From: Bacteroidia bacterium
Lineage (GTDB): Bacteria; Bacteroidota; Ignavibacteria; SZUA-365
Length of the DNA stretch: 64,000 nucleotides
NCBI GenBank assembly: GCA_027493955.1
Contig: JAOSJT010000001.1
Coordinates: 5,070,552 to 5,134,551 of the forward strand
Direction: 5' to 3'
Below, in pieces: positions 31,754-39,920 of the stretch. Position 1 is the stretch's first letter. Every line of letters begins with the position of its first letter. Both the position numbers and the translations under genes were made by a program. A model generated the notes under the pieces. The model saw only the letters and a list, made by a program, of their open reading frames with translations, was not told the origin of the DNA and ran no database searches.

Positions 31754-34700
31754 ATGGATGCAGTAGGGCAGAGAGAGAAAAAAACGCAGCAGCGGGTTGT
31801 CACGTTATTCCGCGACACACTCGGATATGAGTATTTGGGCGACTGGACCGATCGGGAAGGCAATAGCAACATCGAGGCGGAGTACCTGCAGGCGTTTCTC
31901 CTGAAGTCCGGGTATGACGAAAACCTGATTAAGCGGGCGCTCTACTCCGTCACAAAGGAAGCCGGTGATACAAGTAAAAGCCTGTATGACCGCAACCACG
32001 CTGTCTACGACCTTCTGCGCTACGGCGTGAAGGTGAAGCCCGCCGTCGGTGAACATACCATCGACGTATGGCTTATCGACTGGAAGATCCCGGAGAACAA
32101 TCATTTCGCAATCGCGGAAGAAGTGACCGTCGAAGCGAAGGACGAGAAGGCCCACAGCAAGCGGCCGGATATCGTGCTTTACATCAACGGTATAGCAATG
32201 GGAGTTCTGGAGCTGAAGCGGTCGACTGTATCGGTCGCCGCAGGCATTCGGCAGAACCTCGACAATCAGAAGAAAATATTCATCCAGCACTTTTTCTCGA
32301 CCATGCAGCTTGTCATGGCGGGCAACGACACCGAGGGACTTCGTTACGGGACGATCGAGACTCCGGAGAAATATTACCAGACATGGAAAGAGGAAAGCCC
32401 GGTTGCTAACCTGCTTGACAGACATCTCATCCAACTTTGTACGAAAGAGCGATTCCTCGAACTGATACATGATTACCTGCTCTTCGACGCCGGGACGAAA
32501 AAACTCTGCCGTCACAACCAGTACTTCGCCGTTCGGTCTGCACAGGAATATGTGCGGAAGCGCGAGGGCGGCATCATCTGGAACACGCAGGGCTCGGGCA
32601 AAAGTCTCATCATGGTATGGCTGGCCAAATGGTTGAGTGAGAATATCACCGGAGCGCGCGTACTGATCATTACGGACCGCACCGAGCTTGACGAGCAGAT
32701 CGAAAGTGTATTCGAGGGTGTCAAAGAACATATCCACCGCACGAAAAGCGGTGACGACCTCATTTCCCGCCTGAACGCAACCACTCCATGGTTGATTTGC
32801 TCGCTCATTCATAAATTCGGGAACAAGGAAGAGGGGGTTGAGGTCGGCGACATCGAGAAGTACATCGAAGATGTGCGCAAATCGCTGCCTCCCGGATTCT
32901 CACCCAAGGGCGATCTGTTTGTGTTCGTCGACGAGTGTCATCGCACACAAAGTGGCGAGCTCCACAAAGCGATGAAGGCGATACTTCCGGGTGCCGTGAT
33001 GATAGGCTTCACGGGTACGCCTCTTCTGCAAGCGGACAAGAAGCGCAGCATCGAGATATTCGGCGGTTACATCCATACCTACAAGTTCAACGAGGCCGTG
33101 CAGGATGGTGTGGTTCTGGATTTGCGGTACGAAGCACGCGAGATCGATCAGAACATCACGTCGCAGGAAAAAATTGATCAGTGGTTTGAAGCGAAAACCA
33201 GCGGCCTTACAGATCTCGCGAAAGCGCAGCTGAAGCAGCGTTGGGGTACGATGCAGGCGGTGTTGAGTTCGCAGGACCGGCTCAAGAAAATCGCCGACGA
33301 CATCATGATGGATATGGAAACACGTAACCGGCTCAAGAGCGGGCGCGGCAATGCCATATTGGTGGCCGGCAGCATCTATCAGGCGTGCAAGCTGTTCGAA
33401 CTCTTCGACAAGACCGACCTCCATGGCAAATGCGCTATCATCACTTCCTACGTACCGAGCATCGCAAGTATCAAAGGCGAAGAGTCGGGCGAGGGCGAAA
33501 CGGAGAAATTGAATCAGTACGCCATCTATCAGAAAATGCTGTCCGATTGGTTCAACGATCAGCCTGAAAAAGCTGTGAATCGGGTGGTGGAATTTGAGCG
33601 TGTGGTCAAGAAGAAATTCATCGACGAACCAGGACAGATGAAGCTTCTCATCGTCGTGGACAAACTGCTCACCGGTTTCGATGCACCTCCCGCGACCTAT
33701 CTGTACATCGACAAGCAGATGCGCGATCATGGACTATTCCAGGCCATCTGCCGCGTGAACCGGCTCGACGGCGAGGACAAGGAATACGGCTACATCGTCG
33801 ATTACAAAGACCTTTTCCGTTCGCTCGAGTCCGCGGTGCAGGAGTACACCAGCGGCGCACTCGATGGCTACGACAAGGACGATGTGGCGGGACTCCTGAT
33901 CGATAGACTTGCGGCCGCAAGGCAGGATCTGGAGGAGGCGCTTGAGGCCGTCAGGGCTCTGTGCGAGCCTGTGGAGGCTCCCAGAGACCAGCTGGCTTTC
34001 CAGCACTACTTCTGCACCAGAGACTCCGGCAACGCCGAGCAGCTCAAGGAGAATGAACCAAAACGCTTGTCGTTGTACAAACTCACCGCGGCGCTGATTC
34101 GTGCATACGCGAATATTGCCAACGAGATGAAAGAGGCCGGGTATGGCAAAGCTGAGATTGAGACCCTGAAGGCCGAAGTGGCATTCTACGAAAAAGTGCG
34201 CGACGAAGTAAAGCTCGCGAGTGGCGACTACATCGACATGAAAATGTATGAACCGGCGATGCGCCATTTGATCGACACCTATATCCGTGCAGAGGAGAGT
34301 GAGAAAGTCTCGGCCTTTGACGATATGTCGCTCGTCGAATTGATCGTGCAGCGGGGTCCCGAGGTCGTGAACGTGCTGCCCGATGGATTGCGGAAAAATG
34401 AAACCGCCACAGCCGAGACCATCGAGAACAACGTACGCAAGCTCATCATCGATGAACATCCGATCAATCCGAAGTACTACGACAGGATGTCGGAATTGCT
34501 GGATGCGCTCATTCTGCAGCGCAAGCAGGAGGCGATCGACTATCAGGAATACCTCGCGAAGATCGTGGAGTTGACCAGGCAGGCAAAGAATCCTGCGACC
34601 GGAGAGAGCTATCCGGCGACCATCAACACGTCAGCGAAGCGTGCACTGTTCTACAATCTTGGTAAGGACGAAAAGCTCACTCTCGACGTTGATACTGCAG

Positions 34701-34840
34701 TCATGGAAAGCCGGCAGGATGATTGGAGGAACAACCGCTTCAAGCTCTTGAAAGTGAAGTACGCCATCGGTGCTGTACTGAACGACGAAGAACTGACCGA
34801 CAAGACACTCGACTTGGTGAAGAATCAGATTGAATACTGA
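31754..34840 (+). CDS. hsdR: type I restriction enzyme subunit HsdR
   Basis: This 1028-residue motor and nuclease subunit is full length for the family. The N-terminal nuclease core reads SKRPDIVLYINGIAMGVLEL followed by KRSTVS (D, then E-L-K near residue 155). The helicase motor has Walker A WNTQGSGKSLIMVW near 278, DECHRTQSGEL near 393, GFTGTPL near 417, and motif VI FQAICRVNRLDGEDKEYGYI near 665. The C-terminal helical domain that docks on the methyltransferase is present. It translocates DNA and cuts when HsdM/HsdS finds unmethylated sites. ATG 31754 comes one base after the previous stop. Confidence 0.95.
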   Translation: MDAVGQREKKTQQRVVTLFRDTLGYEYLGDWTDREGNSNIEAEYLQAFLLKSGYDENLIKRALYSVTKEAGDTSKSLYDRNHAVYDLLRYGVKVKPAVGEHTIDVWLIDWKIPENNHFAIAEEVTVEAKDEKAHSKRPDIVLYINGIAMGVLELKRSTVSVAAGIRQNLDNQKKIFIQHFFSTMQLVMAGNDTEGLRYGTIETPEKYYQTWKEESPVANLLDRHLIQLCTKERFLELIHDYLLFDAGTKKLCRHNQYFAVRSAQEYVRKREGGIIWNTQGSGKSLIMVWLAKWLSENITGARVLIITDRTELDEQIESVFEGVKEHIHRTKSGDDLISRLNATTPWLICSLIHKFGNKEEGVEVGDIEKYIEDVRKSLPPGFSPKGDLFVFVDECHRTQSGELHKAMKAILPGAVMIGFTGTPLLQADKKRSIEIFGGYIHTYKFNEAVQDGVVLDLRYEAREIDQNITSQEKIDQWFEAKTSGLTDLAKAQLKQRWGTMQAVLSSQDRLKKIADDIMMDMETRNRLKSGRGNAILVAGSIYQACKLFELFDKTDLHGKCAIITSYVPSIASIKGEESGEGETEKLNQYAIYQKMLSDWFNDQPEKAVNRVVEFERVVKKKFIDEPGQMKLLIVVDKLLTGFDAPPATYLYIDKQMRDHGLFQAICRVNRLDGEDKEYGYIVDYKDLFRSLESAVQEYTSGALDGYDKDDVAGLLIDRLAAARQDLEEALEAVRALCEPVEAPRDQLAFQHYFCTRDSGNAEQLKENEPKRLSLYKLTAALIRAYANIANEMKEAGYGKAEIETLKAEVAFYEKVRDEVKLASGDYIDMKMYEPAMRHLIDTYIRAEESEKVSAFDDMSLVELIVQRGPEVVNVLPDGLRKNETATAETIENNVRKLIIDEHPINPKYYDRMSELLDALILQRKQEAIDYQEYLAKIVELTRQAKNPATGESYPATINTSAKRALFYNLGKDEKLTLDVDTAVMESRQDDWRNNRFKLLKVKYAIGAVLNDEELTDKTLDLVKNQIEY

Positions 34841-35558
34841 TCGTCATTATATCACAGTGAGCGGCATCAGCGTCGAAATCGTACGCAAAGCCATCAAGAA
34901 TCTGCATCTGGGTGTGTACCCTCCGCACGGCCGTGTACGCGTCGCAGCACCGTTAACGGTCAGCGATGAAGCCGTACGTCTCGCCGTCATCGGCAAACTG
35001 GGATGGATCAAACGTCAGCAGTCGAAATTCGAAGGACAATCCCGGCAGTCCCGCCGCGAGATGGTCACCGGCGAGAGTCATTACTATCTGGGCCGCCGCT
35101 ACCGACTCAACGTCATTGAGCACGATGGATCCGCCCGAGTGGAGCTGCGCAGCAAGACCACGATGGATATGTACGTCCGTCCCGGCGCCGCTACACCCAA
35201 GCGAGAGCAAATCCTGAACGACTGGTACCGTCAGCAACTCAGAGCGCTGATCCCGCCATTACTCGAGAAGTGGGAGCCCGTGCTGAATGTTCAGACCTTG
35301 GAATGGGGCATAAAACGGATGAAGACCAAGTGGGGCACCTGCAGTCCGGCAGCCCAACGCATCTGGGTGAACCTTGAACTCGCCAAGAAACCGCCCCAGT
35401 GTCTGGAATACATAGTCGTGCATGAACTGGTGCACCTGATCGAGCGTCATCACAACGACCGCTTCCTCGCCCTCATGGACCAGCACCTGCCGCAATGGCA
35501 GCTCTCCCGAGCAGAACTCAATCACGCGCCGCTCGGGCACGAGGAGTGGGGGTATTGA
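34830..35558 (+). CDS. YgjP-like M48/DUF45 zinc metallopeptidase
   Basis: This 242-residue protein has the zinc site HELVHLIERHHNDRF (H-E-x-x-H near residue 195). It is preceded by MKTKWGTCSPAAQRIWVNLE, the family signature. It starts at TTG 34830, overlapping the last 11 bases of hsdR, so it is the last gene of the RM operon. DUF45 proteins very commonly sit beside type I hsdR genes. Their role is unclear; processing or turnover of the restriction complex is an inference. Confidence 0.85.
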   Translation: MNTDRHYITVSGISVEIVRKAIKNLHLGVYPPHGRVRVAAPLTVSDEAVRLAVIGKLGWIKRQQSKFEGQSRQSRREMVTGESHYYLGRRYRLNVIEHDGSARVELRSKTTMDMYVRPGAATPKREQILNDWYRQQLRALIPPLLEKWEPVLNVQTLEWGIKRMKTKWGTCSPAAQRIWVNLELAKKPPQCLEYIVVHELVHLIERHHNDRFLALMDQHLPQWQLSRAELNHAPLGHEEWGY

Positions 35559-35670
35559 ACGTGACCTGGACGTGAGCCAATTGCAGGCAATGGCAAGAGC
35601 TGAACTTCTGAAGAAGTTAGAACAAAAATGATGATAAAATGCAATAGTGCCATCACAACCAAAGAGAGCT
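35557..35670 (+). other. gene-tail-like in-frame remnant and short intergenic
   Basis: A frame beginning inside the stop codon of the peptidase reads ERDLDVSQLQAMARAELLKK then LEQK and TGA (35557-35631). It has no start codon and looks like the C-terminal end of some lost protein, similar in nature to the hsdS-tail scars. The parent gene is unidentified. Confidence 0.35.
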
Positions 35671-35883
35671 ATGAAGCCATACGAGTCCGACCACAACTGC
35701 ATTGCCCATGTGAGCGAAGCAGCGATCGATGTAACTGTACGCTACTGGGAGGGCCGGACCGGGCGGCGGCTTACTCGCGAAGAAGCTCGTGAGTCGGTCG
35801 AAAATATTCTGGGGCTGGCCAGATTACTTGATGAACTCAAGGCCAACGAGGCCAGCTTTGATGAAACTGAACATCATGAATGA
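35671..35883 (+). CDS. small acidic protein, first gene of the methyltransferase/DISARM-like operon
   Basis: This 70-residue protein (MKPYESDHNCIAHVSEAAID to FDETEHHE) is helical, with RLTREEARESVENILGLARL in the middle. It starts at ATG 35671 after AGAGAGCT. Its stop overlaps the next start (ATGAATGA). I recognise no family; such small proteins ahead of RM methyltransferases are sometimes controllers, but no helix-turn-helix is evident. Confidence 0.55.
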   Translation: MKPYESDHNCIAHVSEAAIDVTVRYWEGRTGRRLTREEARESVENILGLARLLDELKANEASFDETEHHE

Positions 35884-36244
35884 ACTTGACTTTATGTCGG
35901 ATCAACGTCTGCTTCCACGCTTCGGCTGGCTTGCACCTGATGTGCGTTTCTCTACGCTCAGCCAAAAATCCCACATCACGAAGGAGTTCGTGAGAGTGCT
36001 GCATGAGCATCCCGAGATGGTTCCGTCCGAACTAGAACTTTACAAATTTGGGCCAGACAAGCATGCCCAGTGGTTTGAGGCGAGGGAAGTCCAACCCCTG
36101 ATACATGAGTCACAGTGCAAGGAGCAATTCAGGAGGTGCCGCTGTCCGATGTTTGAGAACTATTCTTCAGGAAGAAATAATATCTTTGTACTTCGTGATC
36201 GTCTCTTTTCCACAAACTGGACCAGGGTACAGACACATGATTAG
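35876..36244 (+). CDS. hypothetical protein overlapping the cytosine methyltransferase gene
   Basis: A 122-residue frame (MNELDFMSDQRLLPRFGWLA onward). It overlaps both neighbours: the previous stop at its start and the methyltransferase start at its end (ATGATTAG). The overlaps at both ends suggest a genuine operon member. No family is recognised. A longer start at 35789 lies inside the preceding gene and is rejected. Confidence 0.5.
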   Translation: MNELDFMSDQRLLPRFGWLAPDVRFSTLSQKSHITKEFVRVLHEHPEMVPSELELYKFGPDKHAQWFEAREVQPLIHESQCKEQFRRCRCPMFENYSSGRNNIFVLRDRLFSTNWTRVQTHD

Positions 36245-37802
36245 AGTTGTTGACATCTTTGCGGGTCCAGGGGGACTTGGAGAAGGTTTCTCGGCTGCAA
36301 GGGACGAATTCGACCGATCTGTGTTCGATGTGATTCTGTCAGTGGAAATGGAAAACTTTGCCAATGAGACACTGAAACTCCGTACGTTTTTTCGACAGTT
36401 CCCTACGGGCGCACCTGAGGAATACTTCCAACATCTTCGGGGTGCGCTCTCCCGCAAAGCTTTGTACGATTCTTTCCCGCAAGAAGCAGCAGAGGCAGCG
36501 TCACGTTGCTGGCAGGCACGACTTGGACCCAACGGTGTATCGACGGATATGGTACGGCAACGAATCGATGCGGTGGTCGGTCATGAGGAACACTGGGTAT
36601 TAATCGGTGGACCACCATGTCAGGCCTACTCGCTTGCAGGACGATCACGTAATCGTGGAATTCCAGGTTACCAGCCGGAGCTGGATGGACGACAACGCCT
36701 TTATATCGAATACCTGCAGATTCTCGCTGACCACCGCCCAACAGTATTCATCATGGAAAACGTCAAGGGGCTCCTCTCGGCGACACTTGGGAATGTCAGG
36801 ATGTTCGAGAGGATTAGAGAAGACCTCCAGAATCCGGGGTTGGCGCTCGCTCGAGATGGTCGGGACATGGTTGGCGGGAAGCGAGGTGGTTATCGACTGT
36901 TTTCCCTGGTCTTGCCGATGAGTTTGGACGAACGAGGTCCAGCAGGTGCACTTATACGTTCTGAGGAATATGGCATTCCACAGGCACGTCATCGGGTGAT
37001 TCTTCTTGGGATCCGGGACGATTGCAGCGGGGTGACGCCGAAGCAGCTTCTCAGTCAGCCCAGAGTCAGTGTGGCCTCTGTGATTGCATCTCTGCCACCA
37101 CTGCGCAGTGGTTTGTCACGACAGACCGATTCAGCCGAGAAATGGAAACAATGTCTGCATGACCAGCTCGAGCGACGATGGGTTAATGCCGGGGCGAAAC
37201 GAATCGGCGGACAATCACTCAGCGATCTTATCCGTCGCTCGCTGCTTGCGGTGCGTATGCCTGCCGCGAATCGCGGGAATAACTTCATTCCCGGTTCGTT
37301 TATACCTGCGCATGCACCAGCCTGGTATGTTGATGAGAGGCTTGGCGGCGTCTGCAATCATCATTCACGCAGCCACATGGATTCCGATCTCTTCCGCTAT
37401 TTTTATGCTGCATGCTATGCCCGTCAATACGGAAAATCACCATCATTAAGGCATTTTCCGACGGATCTGCTGCCCGCGCATGTGAATGTGGATGCGGCTG
37501 TCGAGAATGGAGGCAACTACGCTGATCGCTTCCGCGTGCAGGTTGCAGATCGACCCAGCACAACAATCGTTTCGCATATCAGCAGGGACGGCCACTATTA
37601 CATCCATCCAGATCCGCTGCAATGCCGCAGTTTCACGGTTCGTGAAGCCGCCCGCTTGCAGACGTTCCCTGACAATTATCTTTTCTGCGGTCCAACAACA
37701 GCGCAATACACACAGGTCGGAAACGCCGTTCCGCCACTGCTTGCGAAACAGATTGCGGATATTGTTCTGGACATTTTGAAACAGGCAGGAGTCAAGACCT
37801 GA
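36237..37802 (+). CDS. DNA (cytosine-5) methyltransferase, DISARM DrmMII-like by context
   Basis: This 521-residue C5-methyltransferase has motif I DIFAGPGGLGEGFS (residues 5-18), catalytic motif IV GGPPCQAYSLAGRSR near 122-136 (Cys in PCQ), motif VI IMENVKGLLS near 172, and motif X YTQVGNAVPPLLAKQIADIV near the end. The region between carries the target-recognition domain, and the target cannot be inferred. It is longer than simple Dcm enzymes because of an insert after motif I (residues ~30-110). It is followed by vsr and the DrmA/DrmB genes, so it most likely marks self DNA for the DISARM-like system. Start 36237 overlaps the previous gene; the in-frame 36105 start is internal to that gene. 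Confidence 0.9.
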   Translation: MIRVVDIFAGPGGLGEGFSAARDEFDRSVFDVILSVEMENFANETLKLRTFFRQFPTGAPEEYFQHLRGALSRKALYDSFPQEAAEAASRCWQARLGPNGVSTDMVRQRIDAVVGHEEHWVLIGGPPCQAYSLAGRSRNRGIPGYQPELDGRQRLYIEYLQILADHRPTVFIMENVKGLLSATLGNVRMFERIREDLQNPGLALARDGRDMVGGKRGGYRLFSLVLPMSLDERGPAGALIRSEEYGIPQARHRVILLGIRDDCSGVTPKQLLSQPRVSVASVIASLPPLRSGLSRQTDSAEKWKQCLHDQLERRWVNAGAKRIGGQSLSDLIRRSLLAVRMPAANRGNNFIPGSFIPAHAPAWYVDERLGGVCNHHSRSHMDSDLFRYFYAACYARQYGKSPSLRHFPTDLLPAHVNVDAAVENGGNYADRFRVQVADRPSTTIVSHISRDGHYYIHPDPLQCRSFTVREAARLQTFPDNYLFCGPTTAQYTQVGNAVPPLLAKQIADIVLDILKQAGVKT

Positions 37803-38215
37803 TGGATAAAGTGACGAAAGAGGTGCGGAGCCGGAATATGTCACGAATCCGCTCAGAAGACACAACTCCCGAGCTGATAGTCCGACGACTCATCCATCGT
37901 GCAGGATACCGATACCGATTGCACCACCGCGACCTTCCCGGTCGACCGGATCTGACATTCAGTTCTCTGAAGAAGGCGATTTTCGTTCACGGATGCTTCT
38001 GGCATCGTCACAGCTGCTCAAACGGCACAGTGGTCCCTGCCACGCGGACAGAATTCTGGCTTGAGAAATTTCGCACCAATGTTGCGAGAGATGCAGCAGC
38101 CCTACAGCAACTGCGGCTGAACGGCTGGACTGTCCTCATCGTCTGGGAGTGCGAAACACGTGTAGGTGACCATACACAGCTTCAGTCCAGACTGATCAGA
38201 TTTCTGGAATCATGA
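37802..38215 (+). CDS. vsr: very short patch repair endonuclease Vsr
   Basis: A 137-residue Vsr protein: SRNMSRIRSEDTTPELIVRR at the start, GRPDLTFSSLKKAIFVHGCF with the catalytic aspartate, then WHRHSCSNGT with zinc/histidine residues and WTVLIVWECE. Vsr nicks T:G mismatches that arise when 5-methylcytosine deaminates, protecting DNA from the partner methyltransferase's mutagenic effect. It starts at the last base of the methyltransferase stop (TGATG). Length and motifs are complete. Confidence 0.93.
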   Translation: MDKVTKEVRSRNMSRIRSEDTTPELIVRRLIHRAGYRYRLHHRDLPGRPDLTFSSLKKAIFVHGCFWHRHSCSNGTVVPATRTEFWLEKFRTNVARDAAALQQLRLNGWTVLIVWECETRVGDHTQLQSRLIRFLES

Positions 38216-38273
38216 TATACCGCACGACAAATCTCGTGAAGATAAGACCACCAGCAGAAATGCAGGTTCCCGC

Positions 38274-39920
38274 ATGAAAATATTTCCAAGTGTCGTTCAT
38301 GAATTCAGAAGCAACGCAGAGCGGAAAGTGTACGATATGCTCCTTGCGACTGACCTGGGCCCAAACGCGTTTGCCCTTCACTCACTGAACCTGTCAAAGC
38401 ATGAATATAAGCGGTGGGCTGAACTGGATTTTGTGGTTGTATGGGAAGATGGTATTTATGCCCTTGAGATAAAAGGTGGGCGGGTCTCCTGCCAGGAGGG
38501 GATCTGGTCCTTCACCAACCGTTTTGATGAGACTTCACGCAAATCTGAAGGACCCTTCGAACAGGCCAAAACTGGACACGAGGCGCTGCGCGAGATACTT
38601 GCAGCACACGCCGACCGACCAGCTCTTGGCAGTTTCTGTTGGGGCTGGGGAGTAGTTTTTCCAGACATCGAATTTGACGTATCCTCAGTCTCCTGGTCCA
38701 CGACGCTCATCGCAGATCGCCGGGACTTGGTCAAGCACAGTGATCTTGGCAGGTATCTTAATAATCTTGCCAAGTGGTGGCGTGCGCGTGGGAGGGGGCA
38801 TCGTGCTCTTGCCTCCGCGCACGAACTTGCTGCAATCCGACAGGCTTTGCGGCCCGATTTCGATAAGGTGAAGTCCATCGGAACATCCATCGATCAGGCA
38901 TTTGAGATTATAGTCCGATTGACGGATGAGCAGATCCAGGTTCTGGATGCCATCGATGACAATGACCGTATCCTTTGTATCGGCGGAGCCGGAACTGGTA
39001 AAAGTTTCCTTGCACTTGAGGCTGCACGTCGCGAGGCGGTAAAAGGGAAGCGGACCATCTTGCTATGCCGAAGTCCAATCTTTGCGGGGTTTTTACGTGG
39101 GCGTATCCAAAATGACAGCGTCACCGTCGCGCATCTGGATTCACTCGAAAGCATTGCTGCCTCTCAGGATCGTTTCGACATGATGATTGTCGATGAAGCT
39201 CAAGATTTCCTTTCCGACTATGGAATTTCCGTGCTTGATGCCGTAGTCGCAGGGGGACTGGAATCCGGTAGCTGGCGAATGTTTCTGGATCCTAACAATC
39301 AGAGTGGGCTGCATGAAGCGCCTGAACCGGATGTTCTGCGAATGCTGCAGAAGTTGGCCTTTCAGTACAACCTGAAGCGTAACTGCCGCAACACCGAGCA
39401 GATTGTGCTTGAGACGCAGCTGTTGACCGGAGCGGATATTGGGATCGCCGTGATCGAAGGGTCAGGACCACCGATTGAGATCAATGATGTGAATGATCGG
39501 GAAGACGCTGCCACCGCCTTGGATAGACGAATCGAAAGCTGGCTGGATGATGGGGTACATCCGGGCCATATCACGATTCTCTCACCGAACGCATTTACCG
39601 ATTCATCAGCCTGCTTGCTGCCAGCGCGATTCAGATCAAAGATCTTGACGGTCGATGCCGACATTGCATGTCGCTGGCCATCAGTATCAATGACGTTTTC
39701 AACAATTCTTGATTTCAAAGGACTCGAAAACCGCTGCATCGCAATTATTGATCTCGACCCGTCTGCCATTACAGGGATTGACATTGCACAGCTATATGTT
39801 GCGATGACTCGTGCGCATGCCGGTCTCTGGCTGAGCGTACCCAAGGACAAACGTCCAATTCTGAATAATCTGATCCGCGAGCATACTGTTCGTTTGCTGG
39901 AACAAGGAGGCCGTTCATGA
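38274..39920 (+). CDS. NERD nuclease-domain/SF1 (UvrD-like) helicase fusion
   Basis: This is a 548-residue protein. An N-terminal NERD domain (residues ~8-120) has ELDFVVVWEDGIYALEIKGG, giving the D...E-x-K nuclease pattern. It is joined to a superfamily-1 helicase: Walker A CIGGAGTGKSFLALEA near 240, Walker B MMIVDEAQDFLSDYG near 305, RNCRNTEQIVLETQ near 366, and DFKGLENRCIAIIDLD and YVAMTRAHAGLWLSV as motifs V/VI. It probably unwinds or senses DNA and may cleave it. It overlaps the next gene by ATGA. It is not a standard DISARM component. One possibility is that it substitutes for the missing DrmC nuclease. Confidence 0.8.
   Translation: MKIFPSVVHEFRSNAERKVYDMLLATDLGPNAFALHSLNLSKHEYKRWAELDFVVVWEDGIYALEIKGGRVSCQEGIWSFTNRFDETSRKSEGPFEQAKTGHEALREILAAHADRPALGSFCWGWGVVFPDIEFDVSSVSWSTTLIADRRDLVKHSDLGRYLNNLAKWWRARGRGHRALASAHELAAIRQALRPDFDKVKSIGTSIDQAFEIIVRLTDEQIQVLDAIDDNDRILCIGGAGTGKSFLALEAARREAVKGKRTILLCRSPIFAGFLRGRIQNDSVTVAHLDSLESIAASQDRFDMMIVDEAQDFLSDYGISVLDAVVAGGLESGSWRMFLDPNNQSGLHEAPEPDVLRMLQKLAFQYNLKRNCRNTEQIVLETQLLTGADIGIAVIEGSGPPIEINDVNDREDAATALDRRIESWLDDGVHPGHITILSPNAFTDSSACLLPARFRSKILTVDADIACRWPSVSMTFSTILDFKGLENRCIAIIDLDPSAITGIDIAQLYVAMTRAHAGLWLSVPKDKRPILNNLIREHTVRLLEQGGRS

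Noticed and set aside
31805-32812. 335-codon minus-strand frame
   Set aside because: Antisense to hsdR, whose motifs are complete on the plus strand.
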